Assembly: GCA_030180135.1 (NCBI GenBank)
Contig: CM058239.1
Coordinates: forward strand, 115,229,318 to 115,293,317
Direction of reading: 5' to 3'
DNA from: Orychophragmus violaceus
Taxonomy: Eukaryota > Streptophyta > Magnoliopsida > Brassicales > Brassicaceae
DNA length: 64,000 bases
In this document: piece by piece, positions 1-10,433 of the stretch
How positions within the stretch are numbered: the stretch's first letter is position 1
Layout of the letters: every line of letters starts with the position of its first letter
Position numbers and translations under genes: made by a program
The notes under the pieces: generated by a model
Database searches by the model: none
The model's input: only the letters and a program-made list of their open reading frames with translations
Told to the model about the DNA's origin: nothing

Positions 1-420
1 GACTGACGTGATGGATTATCCTGACCAGATGCACCGCCGAGAAGGATTCTAAGGCCAAAACCTCCTAATGAACTGACGTGAAGGACTATCTTGGCCATAC
101 TGACTAACGGGATGGAAACGAACTGACGGGAAGGACTATCTCGGCCATACTGACTGACGTGATGGATTATCCTGACCAGATGCACCGCCGAGAAGGATTC
201 TAAGGCCAAAACCTCCTAATGGACTGACGGGAAGGACTATCTCGGCAATACTGACTGACGGGACGGAAACGAACTGACGTGAAGGACTATCTCGGCCATA
301 CTGACTAACGGGATGGAAACGAACTGACGGGAAGGACTATCTCGGCCATACTGACTAACGGGATGGAAACGAACTGACGGGAAGGACTATCTCGGCCATA
401 CTGACTAACGGGATGGATTA
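1..420 (+). repeat. S/T satellite array (50-, 51- and 151-bp units)
   Basis: The window opens inside the array. Two 151-bp S-T-S units are phased at GATGGATTATCC (positions 10 and 161). They are followed by plain S units, of which 321-370 and 371-420 are exactly 50 bp each. The stretch matches 3,923-4,342 at an offset of 3,922 bp, that is one 3,485-bp higher-order period plus one extra 437-bp L unit. No coding potential. Confidence 0.93.
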
Positions 421-727
421 TCCTGACCGGATGAACCGCCGGGAAGGATCCTAAGGCCAAAAAACCACCCTAAATGACGTAAGGTGTGGAATCCCTCGAC
501 CAAAAAAACAAAGGACTAGCATTCTCGCGGCGAGAATGACTGACGGGATGGAAACGAACTGACGGGAATGACTATCTCGGCCATACTGACTGACGGGATG
601 GAAACGAACTGACGGGAAGGACTATCTCGGCTATACTGACTGACGGAAGGACTATCTCGGCCATACTGACTAACGGGATGGATTATCCTGACCAGATGCA
701 CCGCCAAGAAGGATTCTAAGGCCAAAA
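421..727 (+). repeat. K module plus S units
   Basis: K runs from 421 to 555. It goes from TCCTGACCGGATGAACC through CCACCCTAAATGACGTAAGG to TCTCGCGGCGAGAATGACTG. Irregular S units follow to 727, including shortened ones that read GACTGACGGAAGGAC. The minus strand stays open for about 75 codons here, but this is repeat sequence and not a gene. Confidence 0.88.
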
Positions 728-1601
728 TGCAAGTTTCCATGACCAAGGAAGAATTGGATCGAGTTTTTTTGAAACTATCATGACCAAAACCCTTAAAATG
801 GGATATAAAAGAGGTCTGGTGAAGAAATTGGTGGAAAACAAATGACCCGAAAAACCCGTCTATACACCGTGGGAAGGTTATAGCCTACCGAGAACCAAGG
901 TTCCTTGACTCGAAAAAAGTGACTCGAGTTTTTTTGAAACTATCAAGACCCAAACCTCTCAAATGGATAACAAAGAGGTCTGGTGAAGAAATTGGTGGAA
1001 AAAACAATGACGGGATAGGATAAACTGATTCTATCCACCGGGGGAAGGATCCTAAGGACAAAACCTCCTAATGGACTGACGGGAAGGACTATCTCGGCCA
1101 TACTGACTAACGGGATGGATTATCCTGACCAGATGCACCGCCGAGAAGGATTTTAAGGCCAAAATGCAAGTTTCCATGACCCAGGAAGAATTGGATCGAG
1201 TTTTTTTGAAACTATCATGACCAAAACCCTTAAAATGGGATATAAAAGAGGTATGGTGAAGAAATTGGTGGAAAACAAATGACCCGAAAAACCCGTCTAT
1301 ACACCGTGGGAAGGTTATAGCCTACCGAGAACCAAGGTTCCTTGACCCGAAAAAATTGACTCGAGTTTTTTTGAAACTATCAAGACCCAAACCTCTCAAA
1401 TGGATAACAAAGAGGTCTGGTGAAGAAATTGGTGGAAAAAACAATGACGGGATAGGATAAACTGATTCTATCCACCGGGGGAAGGATCCTAAGGCCAAAA
1501 CCTCCTAATGGACTGACGGGAAGGACTATCTCGGCCATACTGACTAACGGGATGGATTATCCTGACCAGATGCACCACCGAGAAGGATTCTAAGGCCAAA
1601 A
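728..1601 (+). repeat. Two tandem 437-bp L units
   Basis: L units start at 728 and 1,165 (TGCAAGTTTCCATGACC), each exactly 437 bp. Each holds two related halves about 165 bp apart, both containing GAGTTTTTTTGAAACTATCA. The tail carries GGATCC followed by T and S sequence. The matching place in the next higher-order copies (4,650-5,086 and 8,135-8,571) has only one L437, so unit number varies between copies. Confidence 0.93.
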
Positions 1602-2993
1602 TGCAAGTTTCCACAAATGAAGGGATGGATTATCCTTTCCAGATGCACCGCCGAGAAGGATACTAAGGGGCCAAAAAACCACCCTAATGACGTAAGGTGT
1701 GGAATCCCTCGGCCAAAACAACAAAGGACTAGCATTCTCGCGATGGATTATCCTGACCAGATGCACCGCCGAGAAGGATTCTAAGGCCAAAACCTCCTAA
1801 TGGACTGACGGGAAGGACTATCTCGGCCATACTGACTGACGCGATGGATTATCCTGACCAGATGCACCGCCGAGAAGGATTCTAAGGCCAAAACCTCCTA
1901 ATGAACTGACGTGAAGGACTATCTTGGCCATACTGACTAACGGGATGGAAACGAACTGACGGGATGGAAACGAACTGACGTGAAGGACTATCTCGGCCAT
2001 ACTGACTGACGTGATGGATTATCCTGACCAGATGCACCGCCGAGAAGGATTCTAAGGCCAAAACCTCCTAATGAACTGACGTGAGGGACTATCTTGGCCA
2101 TACTGACTAACGGGATGGAAACGAACTGACGGGAAGGACTATCTCGGCCATACTGACTGACGTGATGGATTATCCTGACCAGATGCACCGCCGAGAAGGA
2201 TTCTAAGGCCAATACCTCCTAATGGACTGACGGGAAGGACTATCTCGGCCATATTGACTGATGGGACGGAAACGAACTGACGTGAAGGACTATCTCGGCC
2301 ATACTGACTAACGGGATGGAAACGAACTGACGGGAAGGACTATCTCGGCCATACTGACTAACGGGATGGATTATCCTGACCAGATGCACCGCCGAGAAGG
2401 ATTCTAAGGCCAAAATGCAAGTTTCCATGACCCAGGAAGAATTGGATCGAGTTTTTTTGAAACTATCATGACCAAAACCCTTAAAATGGGATATAAAAGA
2501 GGTCTGGTGAAGAAATTGGTGGAAAAAACAATGACGGGATAGGATAAACTGATTTTATCCACCGGGGGAAGGATCCTAAGGCCAAAACCTCCTAATGGAC
2601 TACCGGGATGGAAACGAACTGACGGGAAGGACTATCTCAGCCATACTGACTGACGTGATGGATCATCATGACCGGATGAACCGCCGGGAAGGATCCTAAG
2701 GCCAAAACCTCCTAATGGACTGACGGAAAGGACTATCTTGGCCATACTGACTAACGGGATGGATTATCATGACCGGATGAACCGCCGGGAAGGATCCTAA
2801 GACCAAAAAACCACCCTAAATGATGTAAGGTGTGGAATCCCTCGACCAAAAAAACAAAGGACTAGCATTCTCGCGGCCAGAATGACTGACGGGATGGAAA
2901 CGAACTGACGGAAAGGACTATCTTGGCCATACTGACTAACGTGATGGATTATCCTGACCAGATGCACCGCCGAGAAGGATTCTAAGGCCAAAA

Positions 2994-3539
2994 TGCAAGT
3001 TTCCATGACCCAGGAAGAATTGGATCGAGTTTTTTTGAAACTATCATGACCAAAACCCTTAAAATGGGATATAAAAGAGGTCTGGTCAAGAAATTGGTGG
3101 AAAAAACAATAACGGGATAGGATAAACTGATTCTATCCACCGGGGGAAGGATCCTAAGGCCAAAACCTCCTAATGGACTGACGGGAAGGACTATCTCGGC
3201 CATACTGACTAACGGGATGGATTATCCTGACCAGATGCACCGCCGAGAAGGATTCTAAGGCCAAAATGCAAGTTTCCATGACCCAGGAAGAATTGGATCG
3301 AGTTTTTTTGAAACTATCATGACCAAAACCCTTAAAATGGGATATAAAAGAGGTCTGGTCAAGAAATTGGTGGAAAAAACAATAACGGGATAGGATAAAC
3401 TGATTCTATCCACCGGGGGAAGGATCCTAAGGCCAAAACCTCCTAATGGACTGACGGGAAGGACTATCTCGGCCATACTGACTAACGGGATGGATTATCC
3501 TGACCAGATGCACCGCCGAGAAGGATTCTAAGGCCAAAA
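2994..3539 (+). repeat. Type example: tandem pair of 273-bp L units
   Basis: Units start at 2,994 and 3,267 and are exactly 273 bp each. Each is the first L half, up to GGTCTGGTCAAGAAATTGG, fused to the L tail (AACGGGATAGGATAAACTG, CCACCGGGGGAAGGATCC, then S and T). The second half is absent, along with its CTCGAG site. The pair recurs in copies 2 and 3 and in the 1,646-bp duplicate. Confidence 0.93.
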
Positions 3540-3680
3540 TGCAAGTTTCCACCAATGACGGGATGGATTATCCTTTCCAGATGCACCGCCGAGAAGGATT
3601 CTAAGGGGCCAAAAAACCACCCTAATGACGTAAGGTGTGGAATCCCTCGGCCAAAACAACAAAGGACTAGCATTCTCGCG
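3540..3680 (+). repeat. Type example: K' unit (141 bp)
   Basis: It starts like L (TGCAAGTTTCC) but turns into ACCAATGACGGGATGG. It then contains TTTCCAGATGCACCGCC, GGGGCCAAAAAACCACCC, TAATGACGTAAGGTGTGG and CATTCTCGCG. It looks like a K unit spliced behind the first 12 bp or so of L. Compared with K it lacks one A (CCCTAATGACG, not CCCTAAATGACG). Confidence 0.88.
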
Positions 3681-3780
3681 ATGGATTATCCTGACCAGAT
3701 GCACCGCCGAGAAGGATTCTAAGGCCAAAACCTCCTAATGGACTGACGGGAAGGACTATCTCGGCCATACTGACTGACGT

Positions 3781-4140
3781 GATGGATTATCCTGACCAGA
3801 TGCACCGCCGAGAAGGATTCTAAAGCCAAAACCTCCTAATGAACTGACGTGAAGGACTATCTTGGCCATACTGACTAACGGGATGGAAACGAACTGACGG
3901 GAAGGACTATCTCGGCCATACTGACTGACGTGATGGATTATCCTGACCAGATGCACCGCCGAGAAGGATTCTAAGGCCAAAACCTCCTAATGAACTGACG
4001 TGAAGGACTATCTTGGCCATACTGACTAACGGGATGGAAACGAAATGAGGGGAAGGACTATCTCGGCCATACTGACTGACGTGATGGATTATCCTGACCA
4101 GATGCACCGCCGAGAAGGATTCTAAGGCCAAAACCTCCTA
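3781..4140 (+). repeat. Type example: 151-bp S-T-S tandem units
   Basis: GATGGATTATCC recurs at 3,781, 3,932 and 4,083, exactly 151 bp apart. One period holds S (50 bp), T (51 bp) and S (50 bp). The two S units differ at CTCGGCC versus CTTGGCC and at GACGGGAAGG versus GACGTGAAGG. Because 151 is not a multiple of 3, the open minus-strand frame reads the same DNA in more than one frame before it stops. Confidence 0.93.
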
Positions 4141-4342
4141 ATGGACTGACGGGAAGGACTATCTCGGCAATACTGACTGACGGGACGGAAATGAACTGAC
4201 GTGAAGGACTATCTCGGCCATACTGACTAACGGGATGGAAACGAACTGACGGGAAGGACTATCTCGGCCATACTGACTAACGGGATGAAAACGAACTGAC
4301 GGGAAGGACTATCTCGGCCATACTGACTAACGGGATGGATTA

Positions 4343-4477
4343 TCCTGACCGGATGAACCGCCGGGAAGGATCCTAAGGCCAAAAAACCACCCTAAATGAC
4401 TTAAGGTGTGGAATCCCTCGACCAAAAAAATAAAGGACTAGCATTCTCGCGGCGAGAATGACTGACGGGATGGAAAC
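4343..4477 (+). repeat. Type example: K unit (135 bp)
   Basis: Order within the unit: GACCGGATGAACCGCCGGG, GAAGGATCCTAAGGCC, CCACCCTAAATGACTTAAGG, GTGGAATCCCTCGACC, AAAGGACTAGCATTCTCG, GAATGACTGACGGGATGG. Three blocks resemble the S core (GGA followed after 7-13 bases by a GGCC-like block). One GGATCC site is present. Confidence 0.88.
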
Positions 4478-4649
4478 GAACAGACGGGAATGACTATCTC
4501 GGCCATACTGACTGACGGGATGGAAACGAACTGACGGGAAGGACTATCTCGGCCATACTGACTGACGGAAGGACTATCTCGGCCATACTGACTAACGGGA
4601 TGGCTTATCCCGACCAGATGCACCGCCGAGAAGGATTCTAAGGCCAAAA

Positions 4650-5086
4650 TGCAAGTTTCCATGACCCAGGAAGAATTGGATCGAGTTTTTTTGAAACTAT
4701 CATGACCAAAACCCTTAAAATGGGATATAAAAGAGGTCTGGTGAAGAAATTGGTGGAAAACAAATGACCCGAAAAACCCGTCTATACACCCTGGGAAGGT
4801 TATAGCCTACCGAGAACCAAGGTTCCTTGACCCGAAAAAATTGACTCGAGTTTTTTTGAAACTATCAAGACCCAAACCTCTCAAATGGATAACAAAGAGG
4901 TCTGGTGAAGAAATTGGTGGAAAAAACAATGACGGGATAGGATAAACTGATTCTATCCACCGGGGGAAGGATCCTAAGGCCAAAACCTCCTAATGGACTG
5001 ACGGGAAAGACTATCTCGGCCATACTGACTAACGGGATGGATTATCCTGACCAGATGCACCACCGAGAAGGATTCTAAGGCCAAAA
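4650..5086 (+). repeat. Type example: 437-bp L unit
   Basis: Half 1 holds GGATCGAGTTTTTTTG, CCCTTAAAATGGGATATAAA and GAGGTCTGGTGAAGAAATTG. A linker follows with GACCCGAAAAACCCGTC and GGTTATAGCCTACCGAG. Half 2 repeats the pattern about 165 bp on, with GACTCGAGTTTTTTTG and CTCAAATGGATAACAAAGAG. The tail is TGACGGGATAGGATAAACTG, then the GGATCC block, S and T. CTCGAG marks half 2 only. No protein-coding signal. Confidence 0.93.
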
Positions 5087-8000
5087 TGCAAGTTTCCACA
5101 AATGACGGGATGGATTATCCTTTCCAGATGCACCGCCGAGAAGGATACTAAGGGGCCAAAAAACCACCCTAATGACGTAAGGTGTGGAATCCCTCGGCCA
5201 AAACAACAAAGGACTAGCATTCTCGCGATGGATTATCCTGACCAGATGCACCGCCGAGAAGGATTCTAAGGCCAAAACCTCCTAATGGACTGACGGGAAG
5301 GACTATCTCGGCCATACTGACTGACGCGATGGATTATCCTGACCAGATGCACCGCCGAGAAGGATTCTAAGGCCAAAACCTCCTAATGAACTGACGTGAA
5401 GGACTATCTTGGCCATACTGACTAACGGGATGGAAACGAACTGACGGGATGGAAACGAACTGACGTGAAGGACTATCTCGGCCATACTGACTGACGTGAT
5501 GGATTATCCTGACCAGATGCACCGCCGAGAAGGATTCTAAGGCCAAAACCTCCTAATGAACTGACGTGAGGGACTATCTTGGCCATACTGACTAACGGGA
5601 TGGAAACGAACTGACGGGAAGGACTATCTCGGCCATACTGACTGACGTGATGGATTATCCTGACCAGATGCACCGCCGAGAAGGATTCTAAGGCCAATAC
5701 CTCCTAATGGACTGACGGGAAGGACTATCTCGGCCATATTGACTGATGGGACGGAAACGAACTGACGTGAAGGACTATCTCGGCCATACTGACTAACGGG
5801 ATGGAAACGAACTGACGGGAAGGACTATCTCGGCCATACTGACTAACGGGATGGATTATCCTGACCAGATGCACCGCCGAGAAGGATTCTAAGGCCAAAA
5901 TGCAAGTTTCCATGACCCAGGAAGAATTGGATCGAGTTTTTTTGAAACTATCATGACCAAAACCCTTAAAATGGGATATAAAAGAGGTCTGGTGAAGAAA
6001 TTGGTGGAAAAAACAATGACGGGATAGGATAAACTGATTTTATCCACCGGGGGAAGGATCCTAAGGCCAAAACCTCCTAATGGACTACCGGGATGGAAAC
6101 GAACTGACGGGAAGGACTATCTCAGCCATACTGACTGACGTGATGGATCATCATGACCGGATGAACCGCCGGGAAGGATCCTAAGGCCAAAACCTCCTAA
6201 TGGACTGACGGAAAGGACTATCTTGGCCATACTGACTAACGGGATGGATTATCATGACCGGATGAACCGCCGGGAAGGATCCTAAGACCAAAAAACCACC
6301 CTAAATGATGTAAGGTGTGGAATCCCTCGACCAAAAAAACAAAGGACTAGCATTCTCGCGGCCAGAATGACTGACGGGATGGAAACGAACTGACGGAAAG
6401 GACTATCTTGGCCATACTGACTAACGTGATGGATTATCCTGACCAGATGCACCGCCGAGAAGGATTCTAAGGCCAAAATGCAAGTTTCCATGACCCAGGA
6501 AGAATTGGATCGAGTTTTTTTGAAACTATCATGACCAAAACCCTTAAAATGGGATATAAAAGAGGTCTGGTCAAGAAATTGGTGGAAAAAACAATAACGG
6601 GATAGGATAAACTGATTCTATCCACCGGGGGAAGGATCCTAAGGCCAAAACCTCCTAATGGACTGACGGGAAGGACTATCTCGGCCATACTGACTAACGG
6701 GATGGATTATCCTGACCAGATGCACCGCCGAGAAGGATTCTAAGGCCAAAATGCAAGTTTCCATGACCCAGGAAGAATTGGATCGAGTTTTTTTGAAACT
6801 ATCATGACCAAAACCCTTAAAATGGGATATAAAAGAGGTATGGTCAAGAAATTGGTGGAAAAAACAATAACGGGATAGGATAAACTGATTCTATCCACCG
6901 GGGGAAGGATCCTAAGGCCAAAACCTCCTAATGGACTGACGGGAAGGACTATCTCGGCCATACTGACTAACGGGATGGATTATCCTGACCAGATGCACCG
7001 CCGAGAAGGATTCTAAGGCCAAAATGCAAGTTTCCACCAATGACGGGATGGATTATCCTTTCCAGATGCACCGCCGAGAAGGATTCTAAGGGGCCAAAAA
7101 ACCACCCTAATGACGTAAGGTGTGGAATCCCTCGGCCAAAACAACAAAGGACTAGCATTCTCGCGATGGATTATCCTGACCAGATGCACCGCCGAGAAGG
7201 ATTCTAAGGCCAAAACCTCCTAATGGACTGACGGGAAGGACTATCTCGGCCATACTGACTGACGTGATGGATTATCCTGACCAGATGCACCGCCGAGAAG
7301 GATTCTAAAGCCAAAACCTCCTAATGAACTGACGTGAAGGACTATCTTCGCCATACTGACTAACGGGATGGAAACGAACTGACGGGAAGGACTATCTCGG
7401 CCATACTGACTGACGTGATGGATTATCCTGACCAGATGCACCGCCGAGAAGGATTCTAAGGCCAAAACCTCCTAATGAACTGACGTGAAGGACTATCTTG
7501 GCCATACTGACTAACGGGATGGAAACGAAATGAGGGGAAGGACTATCTCGGCCATACTGACTGACGTGATGGATTATCCTGACCAGATGCACCGCCGAGA
7601 AGGATTCTAAGGCCAAAACCTCCTAATGGACTGACGGGAAGGACTATCTCGGCAATACTGACTGACGGGACGGAAATGAACTGACGTGAAGGACTATCTC
7701 GGCCATACTGACTAACGGGATGGAAACGAACTGACGGGAAGGACTATCTCGGCCATACTGACTAACGGGATGAAAACGAACTGACGGGAAGGACTATCTC
7801 GGCCATACTGACTAACGGGATGGATTATCCTGACCGGATGAACCGCCGGGAAGGATCCTAAGGCCAAAAAACCACCCTAAATGACGTAAGGTGTGGAATC
7901 CCTCGACCAAAAAAATAAAGGACTAGCATTCTCGCGGCGAGAATGACTGACGGGATGGAAACGAACAGACGGGAATGACTATCTCGGCCATACTGACTGA

Positions 8001-8571
8001 CGGGATGGAAACGAACTGACGGGAAGGACTATCTCGGCCATACTGACTGACGGAAGGACTATCTCGGCCATACTGACTAACGGGATGGCTTATCCCGACC
8101 AGATGCACCGCCGAGAAGGATTCTAAGGCCAAAATGCAAGTTTCCATGACCCAGGAAGAATTGGATCGAGTTTTTTTGAAACTATCATGACCAAAACCCT
8201 TAAAATGGGATATAAAAGAGGTCTGGTGAAGAAATTGGTGGAAAACAAATGACCCGAAAAACCCGTCTATACACCCTGGGAAGGTTATAGCCTACCGAGA
8301 ACCAAGGTTCCTTGACCCGAAAAAATTGACTCGAGTTTTTTTGAAACTATCAAGACCCAAACCTCTCAAATGGATAACAAAGAGGTCTGGTGAAGAAATT
8401 GGTGGAAAAAACAATGACGGGATAGGATAAACTGATTCTATCCACCGGGGGAAGGATCCTAAGGCCAAAACCTCCTAATGGACTGACGGGAAGGACTATC
8501 TCGGCCATACTGACTAACGGGATGGATTATCCTGACCAGATGCACCACCGAGAAGGATTCTAAGGCCAAAA
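5087..8571 (+). repeat. Higher-order repeat A, copy 2 (3,485 bp)
   Basis: Same module order as copy 1 and the same length. Visible private changes include GAGGTATGGTCAAG near 6,836 (GAGGTCTGG elsewhere) and ATCTTCGCCATAC near 7,346 (CTTGGCC elsewhere). By eye only a handful of positions differ over 3.5 kb, so the copies were homogenised or amplified recently. Confidence 0.95.
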
Positions 8572-8787
8572 TGCAAGTTTCCACAAATGACGGGATGGAT
8601 TATCCTTTCCAGATGCACCGCCGAGAAGGATACTAAGGGGCCAAAAAACCACCCTAATGACGTAAGGTGTGGAATCCCTCGGCCAAAACAACAAAGGACT
8701 AGCATTCTCGCGATGGATTATCCTGACCAGATGCACCGCCGAGAAGGATTCTAAGGCCAAAACCTCCTAATGGACTGACGGGAAGGA

Positions 8788-10433
8788 CTATCTCGGCCAT
8801 ACTGACTGACGCGATGGATTATCCTGACCAGATGCACCGCCGAGAAGGATTCTAAGGCCAAAACCTCCTAATGAACTGACGTGAAGGACTATCTTGGCCA
8901 TACTGACTAACGGGATGGAAACGAACTGACGGGATGGAAACGAACTGACGTGAAGGACTATCTCGGCCATACTGACTGACGTGATGGATTATCCTGACCA
9001 GATGCACCGCCGAGAAGGATTCTAAGGCCAAAACCTCCTAATGAACTGACGTGAGGGACTATCTTGGCCATACTGACTAACGGGATGGAAACGAACTGAC
9101 GGGAAGGACTATCTCGGCCATACTGACTGACGTGATGGATTATCCTGACCAGATGCACCGCCGAGAAGGATTCTAAGGCCAATACCTACTAATGGACTGA
9201 CGGGAAGGACTATCTCGGCCATATTGACTGATGGGACGGAAACGAACTGACGTGAAGGACTATCTCGGCCATACTGACTAACGGGATGGAAACGAACTGA
9301 CGGGAAGGACTATCTCGGCCATACTGACTAACGGGATGGATTATCCTGACCAGATGCACCGCCGAGAAGGATTCTAAGGCCAAAATGCAAGTTTCCATGA
9401 CCCAGGAAGAATTGGATCGAGTTTTTTTGAAACTATCATGACCAAAACCCTTAAAATGGGATATAAAAGAGGTCTGGTGAAGAAATTGGTGGAAAAAACA
9501 ATGACGGGATAGGATAAACTGATTTTATCCACCGGGGGAAGGATCCTAAGGCCAAAACCTCCTAATGGACTACCGGGATGGAAACGAACTGACGGGAAGG
9601 ACTATCTCAGCCATACTGACTGACGTGATGGATCATCATGACCGGATGAACCGCCGGGAAGGATCCTAAGGCCAAAACCTCCTAATGGACTGACGGAAAG
9701 GACTATCTTGGCCATACTGACTAACGGGATGGATTATCATGACCGGATGAACCGCCGGGAAGGATCCTAAGACCAAAAAACCACCCTAAATGATGTAAGG
9801 TGTGGAATCCCTCGACCAAAAAAACAAAGGACTAGCATTCTCGCGGCCAGAATGACTGACGGGATGGAAACGAACTGACGGAAAGGACTATCTTGGCCAT
9901 ACTGACTAACGTGATGGATTATCCTGACCAGATGCACCGCCGAGAAGGATTCTAAGGCCAAAATGCAAGTTTCCATGACCCAGGAAGAATTGGATCGAGT
10001 TTTTTTGAAACTATCATGACCAAAACCCTTAAAATGGGATATAAAAGAGGTCTGGTCAAGAAATTGGTGGAAAAAACAATAACGGGATAGGATAAACTGA
10101 TTCTATCCACCGGGGGAAGGATCCTAAGGCCAAAACCTCCTAATGGACTGACGGGAAGGACTATCTCGGCCATACTGACTAACGGGATGGATTATCCTGA
10201 CCAGATGCACCGCCGAGAAGGATTCTAAGGCCAAAATGCAAGTTTCCATGACCCAGGAAGAATTGGATCGAGTTTTTTTGAAACTATCATGACCAAAACC
10301 CTTAAAATGGGATATAAAAGAGGTCTGGTCAAGAAATTGGTGGAAAAAACAATAACGGGATAGGATAAACTGATTCTATCCACCGGGGGAAGGATCCTAA
10401 GGCCAAAACCTCCTAATGGACTGACGGGAAGGA
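8788..10433 (+). repeat. 1,646-bp duplicated segment, first copy
   Basis: The segment runs from S/T through Lpart, S, K and two L273 units. It is followed directly by a second copy at 10,434-12,079. The L273 pair carries the marker variants GGTCAAGAAATTGG and CAATAACGGG in both copies. Private base: ATACCTACT near 9,184. Confidence 0.92.

Larger units (their letters stand above)
1602..5086 (+). repeat. Higher-order repeat A, copy 1 (3,485 bp)
   Basis: Module order is K' 1,602-1,742; S/T 1,743-2,415; Lpart 2,416-2,600; S 2,601-2,766; K 2,767-2,901; S 2,902-2,993; L273 at 2,994 and 3,267; K' 3,540-3,680; S/T 3,681-4,342; K 4,343-4,477; S 4,478-4,649; L437 4,650-5,086. The next copy follows in perfect register at +3,485. 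Private changes are few: one is AATGAAGGG at about 1,617, where copy 2 has AATGACGGG. The shared oddity AATACCTCC near 2,211 recurs at 5,696 and, with one change, near 9,180, which shows these are copies of one master unit. Confidence 0.95.

Noticed and set aside
1..420. CRISPR array (regular short repeats)
   Set aside because: Units of 50-51 bp follow one another with no unique spacers, and no cas gene is present.
460..490. Interstitial telomere repeat
   Set aside because: CCCTAAA occurs only once per K unit and is never in tandem. K' has CCCTAATG instead.
728..1164. L unit as a transposable element, LTR or MITE
   Set aside because: It has no terminal inverted repeats, target-site duplications, primer-binding site or coding remnants. 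Copies are tandem and in phase, not dispersed.
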